A stretch of DNA of 64,000 nt from Lamellibrachia columna (taxonomy: Eukaryota > Annelida > Polychaeta > Sabellida > Siboglinidae), in assembly GCA_963662155.1 (NCBI GenBank), contig OY759267.1, forward strand, positions 19,326,438 to 19,390,437, read 5' to 3'. Positions 45,726 through 58,080 of this stretch are shown here, one piece after another. The notes below the pieces were generated by a model. That model saw nothing but the letters and a program-made list of their open reading frames with translations, ran no database searches and was not told the DNA's origin. The translations under genes and the position numbers were made by a program. Within the stretch, counting starts at the first letter, position 1. Each line of letters starts with the position of its first letter.

Positions 45726-46574
45726 ATTGAATCTATTTAGCAGTCGATGCGAGAACAAATAGCCATAAGTATATTATTCAGGTGAATCAACAGTAAGTTG
45801 GACATTTCCCCCAAGTACACACACCCGGTAGGAACGATCCATGGGTGTAGGGTCTCGTCCTAAAAGTACATATTCCTAACGTTCTACCCATAATTCAAGT
45901 GTCGAGACGATCACCAATGCGTGCGTCAGTGCGCTGTGCTGATAACTTTACACATTGACACATAAACCTTCGATTATTAAATACATAGCAAAATCAGAAT
46001 AATTCGTGTGTCTATCGTCGGGAAATTTGGATAATTGGAAACGTACTAAAATTCCAAGGGGAGTGTACTAAATTCCAAGTATTGGAGGGTAGAATGAACT
46101 AACGAATGTTGGTATAATAATGTAATAATATGATAATAATAATGTTTTATTTCAGGCAAGAGCCCATAATATTATAAATACATACAGGTTAAAAAAACAT
46201 ACATATACACACATGATGAACAATAGAGGTACATGTAGTGAGAAAAATATATATATAAATATACATACATGACGTGTAGTAAAATATATATATAAGATAA
46301 GTCAGGATAAAAAAATATATTTGTATAAAAGTACAAACATCATGAATTAAAAGCATACAATTGATCAATCCAATGTTTAATCAATGGACTTCGATAATAA
46401 ATAAAAGTGTGAAGATAATTCACAAAAAGTATATTGTCGGATTTTTCCAACCCGCATAAAAGGCTAAAAACTGATGAGCGAATACGTTCATTAAAGGATT
46501 TAACATAATTAGTAGCGAACATATGACTTGCACTACAGCGGGGTGACAGGTTGTGTATAATTCTAAAACTGTTG

Positions 46575-47996
46575 TTATAAGCGACAGTAATACCTTTCAG
46601 ACTCTGTTTTTTTTAAATGACACCAAAGACTTGAGGTGTACATTGAACCACAGTATGATTTAAATAAAGTTGTTTTAATGGAATTGTTGCATAAGTAAAA
46701 TTTTCTGGCTAAAGCATTTGCCTGAGCATAGATACATATTTTCTGCCTGGCAATATCGTCATCATCAGTAAGATTATTGTTTATAATATGGCCAAGGTAT
46801 TTACATTTCTCAGTGTAAGGTAGTGTATGGTTATTGATAACAACAGGATGTATATTTTTCTTGTCCATAGGTTTGTTATCAATAACCATACAGACATATT
46901 TTTTGGCGTTGTACGTTATATCAAACATATTGCCGTACTCGGCACAACAATCGGTGAGTTTTCTCAACCCGCAACACTAGGTGAAAAAACACAAAGGTCA
47001 TCGGCATACATCATATGATTCATTATGGGTCCTGCATAAAGACAGCCAATTTGTAATTTATTCAAATGTACACTTAAGTCATCCATGTAAACGTTAAAAA
47101 GATGTGGAGAAAGGATTCCACCCTGCTTAACACTGTTTGAAACGGTAAAAAATTCTGAGAAGCTATAACACCATCTGACATTATTCATATGTTTTATGTC
47201 CTTCCAGAAGTTTTTGAAGTCATTATTACATAGGTTAGAAGCAAGTCTTTCAGCTTTAAGAGTTTCAAAAAAAAATTCACAGAGTCTTTTGTTACGTTTA
47301 AAATGAGCGCGTATAATTTTCATTATATCATACAAGGGACCATGACGAGGACTCCCAGCAGAACGCCAGAAGAGAAAGGATTCTCTAGCAGCTTAATGGG
47401 AGTCTCTGACTAGGTCGTTCCAGCCTAGAACAGTATACTTAGAAGACGTGTTGTTAGCCTTAGTAGGGATTACTTCGGCAGCGTCTTTGAGTGATTTTAT
47501 AATTTCATTGTAAAGATTGCTTAGCAAAGTGCGATGGGCTTCATCATTACAATTAGAGTTAGTACATCTTAAAACCTCATGAGGTACATCAATAGCAGAT
47601 AAAAGCAAACCAGTTTGTGTATGATAGTTATGGAGATCCTGGGGGGAGGCAGCATTCCACACAGGACGAGGTGCTTGAATTTGCTCCTGTATCAGTCTGA
47701 TATGGTAGATAGACATTAAGAAGTAGAATAGTGGCGTTAGAGCTGGTAATTTTTAGACCCAGGAGTCTCTTCTCATCAACATAAATCAACGGTTCAATAA
47801 AGGGGTCGAGTGAACGCCTCCATAAAAAGCAGAGTCCACCATGAGGACGTCCACTCAAACCATCACCGTAATCAATGGAAGTAATTCCTCTGGCGTTAAA
47901 GTCAGATTGAACAGAATTAAGGAAAGAAAGGCTCTGTTTAGAGAGCCAGTGTTCCTGCACAGCAAGTATATCTAAAGAGTTTAAGATGTCAACCAC
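46575..47996 (-). pseudogene. LINE endonuclease and RT remnants with internal deletion
   Basis: 47996-47628 has endonuclease pieces (LDILAVQEHWLSKQSL, GRPHGGLCFLWRR). 47335-46964 jumps from FWKDIKHMNN straight to VSNSVKQGGILSPHLFNVYMDD and MMYADDL, so the early RT blocks are missing. 46967-46575 has the RT C-terminal part (KCKYLGHIINNNL). Dead copy. Confidence 0.75.
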
Positions 47997-48055
47997 GTCA
48001 AAAGCACTGTTCCGTATACTTCTGGAGTTAAAGGAAGCAATACGGAGGGGAAAGT

Positions 48056-49330
48056 CTATAAGTGGGTTGAATCTGTTAGTGTGTGTTTCCTAGGTGGGAA
48101 ATACCGTCCAATCTTTGTTCCAGCAGGCCAGAGATCAGCGTCATAAAGCAAGTTAGGTTTAGGAATGTCAACACACAGCTTGAAAGAAGAATATGAGTTG
48201 TATCGGGTTGGTAATCGCTCACATGAGCATTTCAAACTCAAAGTTGATGACACGTTTGTATATAATTCTTCACAAGTTGTGTCAGCATGGAATCCTGTGA
48301 GAAAGTACTCCGCAGGTATGAGTCGCACCGGTGCACATTTAAGACTACACATGGAAGAGTTTCCTGCGGTCATGGTGTGTGACTTACGATTAGATGTCAG
48401 TGGTTTAACAGTGTTGCGAGACTTTTTGGAGATTACTGTTGTCCACAGTGGCGAAGTAGTGCTACCAGTGATAGTTGTAGAAGCTGTAGTAGTTGACAGA
48501 GTGGCTGTCAACACATCGGATCGTGAAGAAGTAGTTGCAGAGGTCGACACAGCGGATCGTGAAGAAGTAGTTGTCGAGGTCGACACAGCGGGTCTAGAAA
48601 GAGAAGTTGCAGTTGTCGACACAGCGGATCGTGAAGAAGTAGTAGTTGGAGAGGTCGATACAGCAAATCGTGAAGAAATAACTGGAGAAGAAGACACGGC
48701 GGATCGTGAAGAAATAGTAGCCATGTTCGACGGAGCAGTTGCCTTGGGGGAGATCGAACTTTTGAAGAAGTAGATACGGCAGATTTCGGAGACATCTCAC
48801 GTATGGCAGGTGTTGGAGAAGATGTAGAAGCAGAAGTCGTTGCGGCTGGCGTCACGTTCAGTGAAGAAAGTACCGGTAGCAGTTACGACACAAGAGTGGT
48901 GATTTGCGTAGAAAGTTCAGACACTGAATCGACAAGAGTTTTATGAGATAGTTCAGTGTCATATAATTTGCTTTTGCACGTGGTGATTTCACGTGACAAT
49001 GTAGACATGTCGACATGATTAAAAGCAATGGTCGGTAGTTTGCCAAGATCACGGGCGACATAGATCGGTATTGCGTCAGGGTCAACTTCGTCCAAGATTT
49101 TCGAAATGTCGTCAACGTTGTGTTTGGCTTTATCGGCCCCTTGTCATTTAATCCGACGATGTTTCAAAGTGGTAGAAACATGTGAAGTGTCTTTGGCACT
49201 TAAGATGTCTTCATCGTTAAAGTTGTCCAATATAATGCTGTTAAGAATAGATCGTGGTAAAACGTCCATTCGATTAATGTAAAAACATAAAAGTTCGTTA
49301 ATGACGACCACATCGTCGGTCGCCATAGCA
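48056..49330 (-). pseudogene. LINE ORF1-like protein
   Basis: The N-terminal part reads ATDDVVVINELLCFYINRMD...DEDILSAK (49326-49144, ended by a stop), then DEVDPDAIPIYVARDLGKLP (from 49095), then a Ser/Thr-rich linker of about 12-residue repeats (SRSAVSTS). The C-terminal part reads RLIPAEYFLTGF...LWPAGTKIGRYFPPR. This is the layout of nucleic-acid-binding ORF1 proteins of CR1/L2-type elements in invertebrates and fish. Frames are broken at several points. Confidence 0.65.
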
Positions 49331-50665
49331 ACGAGCGATAATATAGTTTGTCGAGAAGTCGCAGTGTAAAAGTCAATAAAAAACCGATTGATGCCAACAG
49401 AGATTGATAGGCACGGAATGAAGGTTTGAAGTGCAAAGTCTCACTAGCTTTGTAGATATCTACGTACGGGTTCACCACTGTGATCCGCTATATCAGCGCG
49501 AATTCATACGGAAAGCACAGCCAGCACCTCTTTTGGTTGCACCATCATCCATCACGTATATCACAAACGCAGGCCAGTCGATTCCATTCACTACTATGTA
49601 AACATTGTCTCCATAATATGTCAACGAATTTTATTTATACCAACAAGTGATATACTTAATAAACCCTTTGCGGGATTCGCTGACTAAACAGGGTTTATAT
49701 TCTGTTGCAAACATGGGCCCTACAAACAAATGGTTTATCTAATGAAATTCCAATTGGTATTTCCTTTACAAAAAAATCTTCCTTGTCTAGTCACGTCGTT
49801 GCTGGGCCGATTATACAACGATCAAGACGACAGCTCTATACCAGTTGTAGTTTGTGTCGGACATCTCATAGATAATAGGAGTCCAACTATATTCCGGTAT
49901 AACACTTCCTCTTTACTTCCATTGTTAGATTATATGCGTGACGTCAAGAAGACGTCATTGACTAGCGTAGGGCAAAACGCCACGGCCTCCGGTGTTCAGT
50001 AGTTGCAAATGGGCTTTCACAAAAGTGCAACACTGCGATGACCCGTAAATACGGCGACCATGACACTCGTTCTATTGCCCGACCGCGAGTGCCGGGGAAT
50101 ACTCGGCGTCATCGCTCTAATAAAGAACTTATCACGCCTCGCGCCGATATTATGCCTGTCTGTATATTAGTCCGTCTGAGCGGTTTGTCACACACGAGCT
50201 AATAACGCCAAATAAATGCACAAGTTCACGCGTCATTTTATGCCTTTCTATTCCGTATCAATCATATGGTTTATTCAATGTAGGTTTACATACAGCTGAC
50301 TGAACTGAATGAAGAATTGCTTCGTTGATACGGTCCAACACTATAGTGAAGTGGTATCTAGACCAAACATATCAATTGTTGCCGACTTTCCGAAAGTTGC
50401 TGTTAACGATATACTGCGGTGCTTACATACGAAATTGTAATCGTTTCTGTTTTAAATTCACGAATCACATACTAGAGAGATAGGGGCGTTGCAGGAAGTG
50501 GGAGGTGGGGGTTAGCCCTAAAAATTGGTGGGGGATCGGGGATTGGCCTCAAAAATTGGTGGGAGGTGGGATTGATGGGAGATGGGAGATTGACCCCCGA
50601 AACAGGTGGGACATTGCATCACCCCTCACTAGAGTTCCATTGTGTGAAACCACAGCAACACTTAC

Positions 50666-50775
50666 CCCGTTACAAAACGTAGTGTTCAGCTCGCGCGAAC
50701 TGGTAGTGTTCATATCGTCGAGTTCAGTCGTGTATATTTGATTTGAGAGTCGATACGTACCCCGGACAAACGTCT
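50666..50775 (-). CDS. Gene 2 exon 4: SEA N-terminal segment
   Basis: 110 nt, same phases as gene 1; reads FVRGTYRLSNQIYTTELDD and TFCNG, with donor GGG|GTAAGT. Confidence 0.8.
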
Positions 50776-51258
50776 CTAAAACATACCAGGTACATTATAA
50801 ATGTGTTATCGGTTAATTGGTTTAATTTAATAATAACTGGTATGATGACTCCAACTATTGATAGCATGATATAGACTACAATTAAACGTATGTCTGTATA
50901 AACCGTCCTAGGCGCAAATAAATTGTTTTACGTAAACATTTCACGGGTCTTAGCATTGTGGGAAGTGTGAGATCAAAGATTAATGGTTGATGTCATTCAA
51001 ACGCTTGCTGTGTCGACATTCATATTAAAATAGGGCGATCGTTTTCGCTCAAACTACAACCTTCCTTCCAATTTATTGAAAAACGAATTTGAATATTGCA
51101 ACTGTTTGAAATGTATTTTGAAATTTTAAATTCGTAATTGGTGTATACATGACGTCTTTGTTTACTTTAAAACTATCAAATGACCTTGATCAAACTAGGT
51201 GTATTAGGCCCTATATTTTATAAGAGGCGTTGCAGTCCGTAGTTGGCTCTATACTTAC

Positions 51259-51318
51259 CGTACGAGTGCGTTGGGTTTGGAGAAACTGTTGTCGTAGTGA
51301 CTTGAATATCCGGTCGTT
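51259..51318 (-). CDS. Gene 2 exon 3: stalk
   Basis: 60 nt, phase 1-1, acceptor TTTTAACAG and donor TACG|GTAAGT; encodes RPDIQVTTTTVSPNPTHSY. Confidence 0.72.
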
Positions 51319-51384
51319 CTGTTAAAACCAACAAAACGAACACTAACATCAATGTACACACGTGCATACAAGTAGACACACGAG

Positions 51385-51635
51385 CATGCGCGCAAATATT
51401 TTATTAAGACGCCAACTCTGCAAATATTTTATTAAGGCACCAACTCTGAAAATATTTTATTCAGACACCAACACTGCATATATTTTATTCAGACACCAAC
51501 TTTGCCAAATATTTTATTCAAACACCAACTCTGCAAATATTTTATTCAGACACCAAATCTGCAAAATATTTTATTCAGACACCAACTGCGCCATATATTT
51601 TATTCAGACACCAACTCTGCTAAATATTCAGCCAT
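51385..51635. repeat. Tandem repeat of about 29 bp in intron 2 of gene 2
   Basis: About eight units of ATTTTATTCAGACACCAAC-type sequence. The equivalent place has about three units in copy B (33335-33425) and two in copy A (29080-29145), so unit number varies between copies. Confidence 0.88.
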
Positions 51636-51952
51636 TAATTGAGTAATTACTGCGCTAATGTAATTATTATATTTAATCTGCAATGCTTGCGTTGTTGTCC
51701 TTTCCCACTACTCCCTCTAGCGACATATTCAAACACTGTCATAATATGGACAATAAGGAATGATTGTTAGGCTAAAGAATCTATACTGATTTATTACTGT
51801 ATCTCTGTATACTGAATTCAGAGAGAATATTGAATTATATCTCCAGCGAAATAAGCCGGTATGCATCTTTAGCTGCGCCATTGTGATACAATGAGTTCTT
51901 GATTACTGCAACCAAAGCCAGTCTGTGCAGATAGTCGACAAGATATGCTTAC

Positions 51953-52102
51953 GTGAAAAATAGACCACCAGGCCAATAGTGACCAACGCCAGAAGCCCCA
52001 TGACCGCCAGACAAAGTCGCTGTTTGTTGGTCAGTTGTATTTTGCCGGTCCATGACGGCGGTGGTTGGTTAGGTTCGTGGACCATAGTTATCTGTATCCG
52101 AC
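51953..52102 (-). CDS. Gene 2 exon 2: TM exon
   Basis: Acceptor TTAAACAG and donor TCAC|GTAAGC. From the internal ATG at 52085 it reads MVHEPNQPPP, then TNKQR and a hydrophobic helix (LCLAVMGLLALVTIGLVVY). If gene 2 is expressed at all, this ATG could be the start. Confidence 0.7.
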
Positions 52103-52498
52103 CTGTTTAAACAAACAGCACCAGTTTCATAGATTCAACATTACGGCTCTTACTTTTCGTGGAACGAAAGTAACAATAGCGTTTTGCACAGTTATGAAAA
52201 CAGTATACTAATACATATTAAATGGCGGGTCACTTTAGAAACGTGACGCTTTAGAAAACTTGACTGTGCGGAAAATGTTTCTGACTGGTCAGATTGGATG
52301 TGCATAAATGTTGTATGTATGGGTTATTTCGTGAAAAACAAATTCCGAGATCGCTTACGTACCGTACCCATGCAAGGACGAACCCGTGGCCGAGTCTGAG
52401 GGAGGTATACTGCCAAACGAATACTTAAGGGCTTCGGTCTTAGACAATCGTGGGCTGCGGCTGGCTTCCGAAAACTGACATTGACACAGATTGCTAGT

Positions 52499-52701
52499 TC
52501 GCTTACGTACCCATGCAAGGTCGAACCTGTGACCGAGCTGTTCGCCGAAACAATGCCAAATACATTCGCAAGGGCTTGGTTTGTAGAGATGGATGTGGAA
52601 CTTCTTTCCGAGGTGGGAGAAGAGTCTGACGGTTGGGTGCTTACAGGGTTTGGAGAAGCATAACCGCTGCTTTGGTCGCTGTTGAGGTTCTGCAACAACA
52701 T
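52499..52701 (-). CDS. Gene 2 exon 1
   Basis: Begins MLLQNLNSDQSSGYASP and is rich in Ser/Thr/Pro. It probably ends at the GTACGT/GTAAGC donor near 52500-52510. Homologous to gene 1 exon 1 at the start. Confidence 0.6.
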
Positions 52702-52702
52702 C

Positions 52703-52984
52703 GCAACATCATCTCAACAGACAGAGTCACAACAAACAACACAACCACGTAGCATCAACATCGCGGCGAAGCATGACAAAAACAACATCGCGACATTACA
52801 AAAACGTCGCATTGACATCATCACATCACTATGGCATTACGCCAGGAACTCTTGTTACGAAGCGTTGGATACACGTGTATATTTTGTCATGGCAAAATTA
52901 TAATCCGGGCCTGTTTCATTAATACGAGATTGCAACGAATTCATAATTTAAAAACAATACTACTTCAACGTGGTTCACGGGAAT

Positions 52985-52985
<1 letters not shown>
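52703..52985. other. Upstream flank of gene 2
   Basis: ACA-rich sequence with no conserved core-promoter element visible. Ends at a compound microsatellite. Confidence 0.4.
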
Positions 52986-53081
<96 letters not shown>

Positions 53082-53098
53082 GCACGCACACACGCACG

Positions 53099-53155
<57 letters not shown>
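52986..53155. repeat. Compound (TA)n(TG)n(TA)n(CA)n microsatellite
   Basis: TG run 52999-53021, TA run 53022-53080, CGCA units, then CA to 53155. Confidence 0.97.
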
Positions 53156-53158
<3 letters not shown>

Positions 53159-53159
53159 A

Positions 53160-54880
53160 AATATTCACGGGAACAGAGCCTACCTCTACCGAAGGGAAAC
53201 AACATTAGACAGGCTTATTCCTTTTTGAAAGCCCTCACCAAAAAAGGTGAAGCCGATCGTCAAACATCGAAGACATAAACGACACCCTCCTTACCGAAAA
53301 AGGGCAGTACTTGGGAGATGGACCGAGTACTACAAAGAATTCTACAACTACGAACTGAACACAGATGACAACATCATCGGAACACCGCCTCAGAAAGAAA
53401 ATGCTGATGCGCCCTTTCTCCGAACAAAAGTAGAAGAGGCAATCCGAATGCTGAAGACACAACAATCCCCCGGCGTAGACAACGTACCAGCTGAACTTAT
53501 CAAACATGGAGGGGAAGCAATGATAGACGCATTCATGATCATATGCCAAAAGATTTGGGAAACCAAGACTTGGCCAGAAGAATGGACAAAATCGCTCATA
53601 ATAATGATACCAAAGAAAGGGAACTGACGCTGCTGTAAGAACTATAGAACTATATCAGCCATCCCAGTAAAATAATGCTAAGAATCATACTCAACCGACT
53701 TAAAGGCAAAGCAGAAGAACTGTTATCAGAAGCACAATCAGGCTTCCGGCCGAAAAGAAGCACAACCGAACAAATCTTCAACACAAGACTGTTAATCGAG
53801 AAACACGTTGATCACCATCAAGGCCTATATCACAGTTTCATTGACTTCAACAAGGCATATGATCTTGTGTGGCACAAAGGACTCTGGTGAGTAATGCGAC
53901 GATATAACATTGACGAAGGACTAGTGACACTACTCGAATCGCTATATCAACTAGTGCAGTGTTACACGAAGGAGAAGTTGGACAATCGTTTCGAACCTCG
54001 GTCGAAGTACGCCAGGGATGCCTTTTGTCGCCAGTGCCGTTCAACCTATACCTTGAACATATCATGCAAGAAGCGCTACACAATCTCAATGGCACGATAT
54101 CGATAAAAAGGAAGAATGATCAGCAACCTCTGATTCGCAGGTGACATTGTCCTAATCGGTGGAACAGAGGAGGAGCTACAAGAACTTACAACAACATTGG
54201 AAAGGAGAGTGCGTGCTTACCGAATGGAAATAAGTGCAGAAAAGAGCAATATTATGGTCAGCAGCAGAATAGCGCCAAGAAGTACTGTATTAATGAATGG
54301 AGAACGCCTCGAAGAAGTAAAATCATTCAAGTACCTCGGGTCGATCATCTCCTCTGAGGGCGACTCTACAGAGAAAATACGCACACGGATAAACCTGGCA
54401 ATATTAGCGATAGCAAAACTCAAGAAGATATGGAGCAACAACAATATCAAAACGGCAACAAAGATACTACTCTATGAAAGCTTGGTTGTGTCAGTGCTGA
54501 CATACGGATGCGAAAGCTGGACCCTGAAAGCCGAGCCCAACAAATATATCAGTAATGCAAGCCATCACCGATGTCACAGGACCACAAGAACCGCTTTTGG
54601 CCACAGTAAAACGCCGAAAACTCCAATGGTTTTGTCATACAACCAGACACAACACACTTGCTAAAGAAATACTACAAGGCACGGTCAAAGGCGGCAGAAA
54701 AGGGGAAAGACCACAAAAAAATGTACACGGACAACATTCGAGAGTGGACGGGTCTAGAGCCACAGGAATTACGCGAAGCTGCTTACAACCGTCCCAGATG
54801 GAGAAAGATCTCTGTGGAAGCATCCAAGCGCGCACCCCTACGATCAGCCCGGTCAAGCGATGAATGAATGAATGAGCGGG
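53160..54880 (+). pseudogene. RTE-type LINE fragment with (TGAA)n tail
   Basis: Broken frames read RWTEYYKEFYN, QSPGVDNVPAELIKHGG and IIMIPKKGN (53247-53627), then EAQSGFRPKRSTTEQIF and DFNKAYDLVWHKGLW (53675-53890), VRQGCLLSPVPFNLYLEHIM (53998-54071), FAGDIVLIGG in place of FADD (54132-54161), and KYLGSIIS...LTYGCESWTL (54197-54550). It ends with the basic tail and ATGAATGAATGA at 54863-54875, a short 3' repeat typical of RTE elements. No endonuclease is present, so it is 5'-truncated. At least five lesions. Confidence 0.82.
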
Positions 54881-55287
54881 GTTACCCGGCGATGCCCGGG
54901 TGTATTACTTAGCGCAATCCGATCTCTCACTGTCGTCATGTTCTCCAGCGCTGATTAGCTTGCTCTTGACTGTGGCCCATGAAACAGATATGGATAAACG
55001 TTGGGTTTTCATTTGGAAGTGGCGACAAGGATCCAGCACAGTAGTAAACTTAGCCTTGCACCTTGAATGTGGGCATGAAACCTGACACTTCCCGAGAGGC
55101 ACCAGAGAGGTCATTTGGAAGCAGCTGTTGTACTTTCGAAGGGTGCGAAGGAAATGGTTTGATTCAGGGGTTGCACCCTGCATCAATGTGTTCAATTGTT
55201 CGAGTGGCTCCGCGATAGCTTGCAGCTTCACTTTTTCATTGCTACAACACATTCTTGGTGTTTCTCCCTTCCATTTTAGCGCCTCAT
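54881..55287 (-). mobile_element. Helitron fragment: rep/helicase N-terminal piece and 3'-end hairpin
   Basis: The minus frame 55284-54905 reads HYEALKWKGETPRMCCSNEK, LEQLNTLMQGATPESNHFL and YNSCFQMTS, the wording of the Helitron-like N-terminal domain. A shifted frame continues it (AGSLSPLPNENPTFIHICFMG, 55034-54972). A short GC hairpin (CCCGGGCATCGCCGGG) lies at 54883-54899, like those near Helitron 3' ends, directly against the RTE tail. Confidence 0.7.
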
Positions 55288-56103
55288 AATGTTGGACAAT
55301 AATATAACAAGCAATGTACTGGAATTTGCGGATGACACAACACTGTTTAGAAGAGTTAACAATGATGGGGAAAAACAACATTTACAAAAGGATCTAGACA
55401 GATTAGTGAAATGGTCTGAGATATTGCAGCTGTTTTCAATTTTGGGAAACTTGGATGTAAACTGTAAAATGGGAGATACTGTTCTGGGTAATACAGTAAA
55501 AGAACATGACTTAGGAGTTACAATAAGCGCTGATATGAAAGTTTCAGAGCAGTGTGATATTGCAGATTCAAAGGGTAATCAAATTCTTGGGTTGATTAGG
55601 AGAAATATAACATACAAGGAGAAAAGGCTAAGTATACCTCTGTATAAAGCAACATATATGTTTCATTTAGAGTACTGTATACAAGCTTGGAGACCATATC
55701 ATAAGAAGGATATAGATACACTTGAAAGAATACAGAGGAGAGCAACTAAAATGATTCTAGAACTGTGATACCTTCGTTATGAAGAACGACTGAAAGAATG
55801 TGGTTTAACAACCCTAGATACAAGGCGGTTAAGAGGAGATCAAATTGAAGTTTTAAAGATATTGAATGGGCATGAAAATATTGATAGAAATATATTTTTC
55901 TTACTCAAGAAAGATAATAGAACTAGAGGACATGAGGTAACATTAGTAAAGGATCAGTGTAGATTGGATATCAGGAAGTACTCGTTCTCACATAAGACAA
56001 TCAGTGAATGGAACACATTATCTACAGATTGTGTACCTGCTAGCAGCGTGAATATGTTTTAAAACAAGGTTAACACATATCTTAGGAGGGCGGATTACAC
56101 ATA
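55288..56103 (+). pseudogene. 5'-truncated CR1/L2-like LINE
   Basis: Starts abruptly inside the RT (VLEFADDTTLFRRV) and runs through DLGVTISADMKVSEQCD, LEYCIQAWRPYHKKD, a stop at 55767, RRLRGDQIEVLKILNGHENI and SVNMF. The same family as the LINE at 21.9-23.4 kb, but with FADD intact. It interrupts the Helitron fragment at its 5' side. Confidence 0.85.
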
Positions 56104-57950
56104 AATTAAAAATGTTGGACTCTCGATAAGCCAATGATTTCCTTGTCCACTTGCCATATGGACCTTTGCCTTGGATGGCAATATTGTTCAATCTTGTTAA
56201 ACAACGGAGCATATACTATCGCAGACGTTGTCAATACTTTTGGGAAGCGGTGTAAGCGACGAGTGCTTCGCAGCCAAAATACCGACTTCCGGGATGTGGT
56301 GTAGTTTTCTGGAATCACGCCATGTTTTTTGTGACACGCTTCACTATGCATAACAGGAGGTACAGACAAACTGCAATAATTAAACAATTATTCACAATTG
56401 CTGTAAACATCCAGCGACAAATATGTAAGCGTCATTAATATATTTACGATGCATTAGAAAACACATTAATTCCACTAAATTCACCGTTGCAACTGCCGGT
56501 TGAAATTTTTACCCCCACCCCCGGGGAATTTCGAAAATCCGACTACTTCATATCCGTTTGACGGGCCCACCGGATGACCGGGCTAAGTTTCGTCCCGATC
56601 GGCCCAAAGAAGCGGCCGTTGTGAGGAAACAACAGACTGACACTTTGCGTTATAGATTATATATGTAGTGGTAGTTGTGGCCAGCTTCTCCCTCCCTGCC
56701 TCCCTCCCTGCCTCCCTGCCTCCCTCCCTCCCTCCCTCCCTCCCTGCCTCCCTCCCTCCCTCCCTGCCTCCCTCCCTCCCTCCCTCCCTGCCTCCCTCCC
56801 TCCGATTATTGGACGGTGTGTCTGCTGGTGGACTTCCAACCAACTACTGTCGATGTTCCTGTCAATGGTATCTCCACATGTGTGCTATGTTTTTTGTAAA
56901 CTGACTGTTTAACTACTTGCCTTTGTATACAACTAGCCAAGGTTTCCCCTATGTACGAAATTATTAAATAAGACTTTTCGTTTACCACAGTTGAAGTAAC
57001 GTATACATTTATAAAGATAAACGGGTCACATCCGCAATGATGCAATGCATACATGTTTGTATTGTAGACTACGTTCAATTGCGTATTTAAGGGGGGCATT
57101 GAGCCATGGTCCCCCTTTGGCTTAAACTTTTATTTTTTTATGTAATCTGTTGCGCCACTGCATGGTAGCATAGGAATGGGTGACTAAGCTTGGCCCACTT
57201 TGCTCCCCCCCGCCCTCCCAAGCGAGATCCCAGACACGGTATTGGCTGTGTTTTATTGTCGTTATTGTATAGCGCTAATATACTTTGCTGCCTTAAACGG
57301 CGGAAGATGTTTATCTTTGAAAGCAGTCTGTGTGGCGCATAACCGTATAAAGGTCTGTTAAACGCGATAAACCGAACCAATTATGGCATGTGTGGTCTAA
57401 TTCCAGCCGGATGATTTGATGCCAGAATTGGCCCACCCATATCAATTTGGGCTCTGGATTAAATTTGTCACCGCCATTGAATACACCTACGGTTTTTATA
57501 TCGCATAAAGTCAGACATTTTTATAGGTGCATTCCCGGAAGTAGAATCATTTTATTAACATGCCACTCGGGCGACCGGATGTAAGCCGCTCGTCGATTGG
57601 TTCCGGTTCTGTATCGAAGTGGACTGAGAACGTGTTTATGCTATTAATATTCTTGATTGGTCGTGTTGCCTACTCACACCAATAACAGGTGTCATTCACC
57701 TTGCCAACAATGTTCCTATCTTCTCCCTCCAGATTACAGCTGCTGAATGTCACTTGTGATTCCTCTCAGTTCACATTACGACGAAGCAGTAAGACTCGGC
57801 TTTGCTTACCCATGTCGGATTGTCACCATGTTGCTTACCTGCTCACTGCTCACTGCTCACTGCTCACTATGTTTCTGTTGTGAAATCAAGTGACACTAAA
57901 ACTAGAACAGTGTGGCAAGAAGTCAACTTTCTCCATACGGTTCTTTTACT
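56104..57950. other. Intergenic; polypyrimidine tract, otherwise nothing recognised
   Basis: Contains a CCCT-rich tract (56688-56804) and, near 57240-57310, an AGCGCTAATATAC segment like a short interspersed element end. No conserved frame. Confidence 0.45.
56688..56804. repeat. (CCCT)n with CCTG variants
   Basis: Strand-asymmetric polypyrimidine of about 117 bp; Pro-Ser and Arg-Glu-Gly frames are artefacts. Confidence 0.95.
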
Positions 57951-58080
57951 GTTCTGTTCATACCGCTTCGACGAGACTGGTGTACTGTTCTTACCGCTTC
58001 GACGAGACTGGTGTTCTGTTCATACCGCTTCGACGAGACTGGTGTTCTGTTCTTAACGCTTCGACAAGACTAGTGTTCTG
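57838..58080. repeat. 7-bp and 31-bp tandem repeats
   Basis: TGCTCAC is repeated about four times at 57838-57868. At 57953-58076 a 31-bp unit with ACCGCTTCGACGAGACTGG is repeated four times. Confidence 0.85.

Larger units (their letters stand above)
46120..49490 (-). mobile_element. Internally deleted LINE with ORF1, in intron 4 of gene 2
   Basis: A two-ORF LINE on the minus strand. ORF1 is about 49480-48056 and the endonuclease/RT remnants are 47996-46575. The 3' end has GGGCTCTTGCCTGAAATAAA followed by ATT/ATA repeats (46120-46165). Collinear gene 2 intron sequence resumes at about 49555, so the insertion point lies near 46115. Confidence 0.75.
38896..52701 (-). pseudogene. Gene 2: decaying paralogue of the SEA-mucin gene
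   Basis: Exons recognised: 1 (from 52701), 2 (52102-51953), 3 (51318-51259), 4 (50775-50666), 5 (41362-41298), 7 (40053-39414), 8 (39062-38896). Splice sites remain, but several lesions exist. Exon 2 lacks 2 nt before its inner ATG relative to copy A, so exon 1 no longer joins in frame. Exon 6 (SEA half with the cleavage site) is deleted from between 40555 and 40610. Exon 7 has frame changes near 39780 and 39520. Exon 8 is intact. Intron 4 has grown to over 9 kb through two LINE insertions. Confidence 0.78.

Noticed and set aside
48165..48773. 202-residue plus-strand frame rich in Glu, Val, Asp
   Set aside because: Antisense shadow of the Ser/Thr linker of the LINE ORF1, which has recognisable flanking segments on the minus strand.
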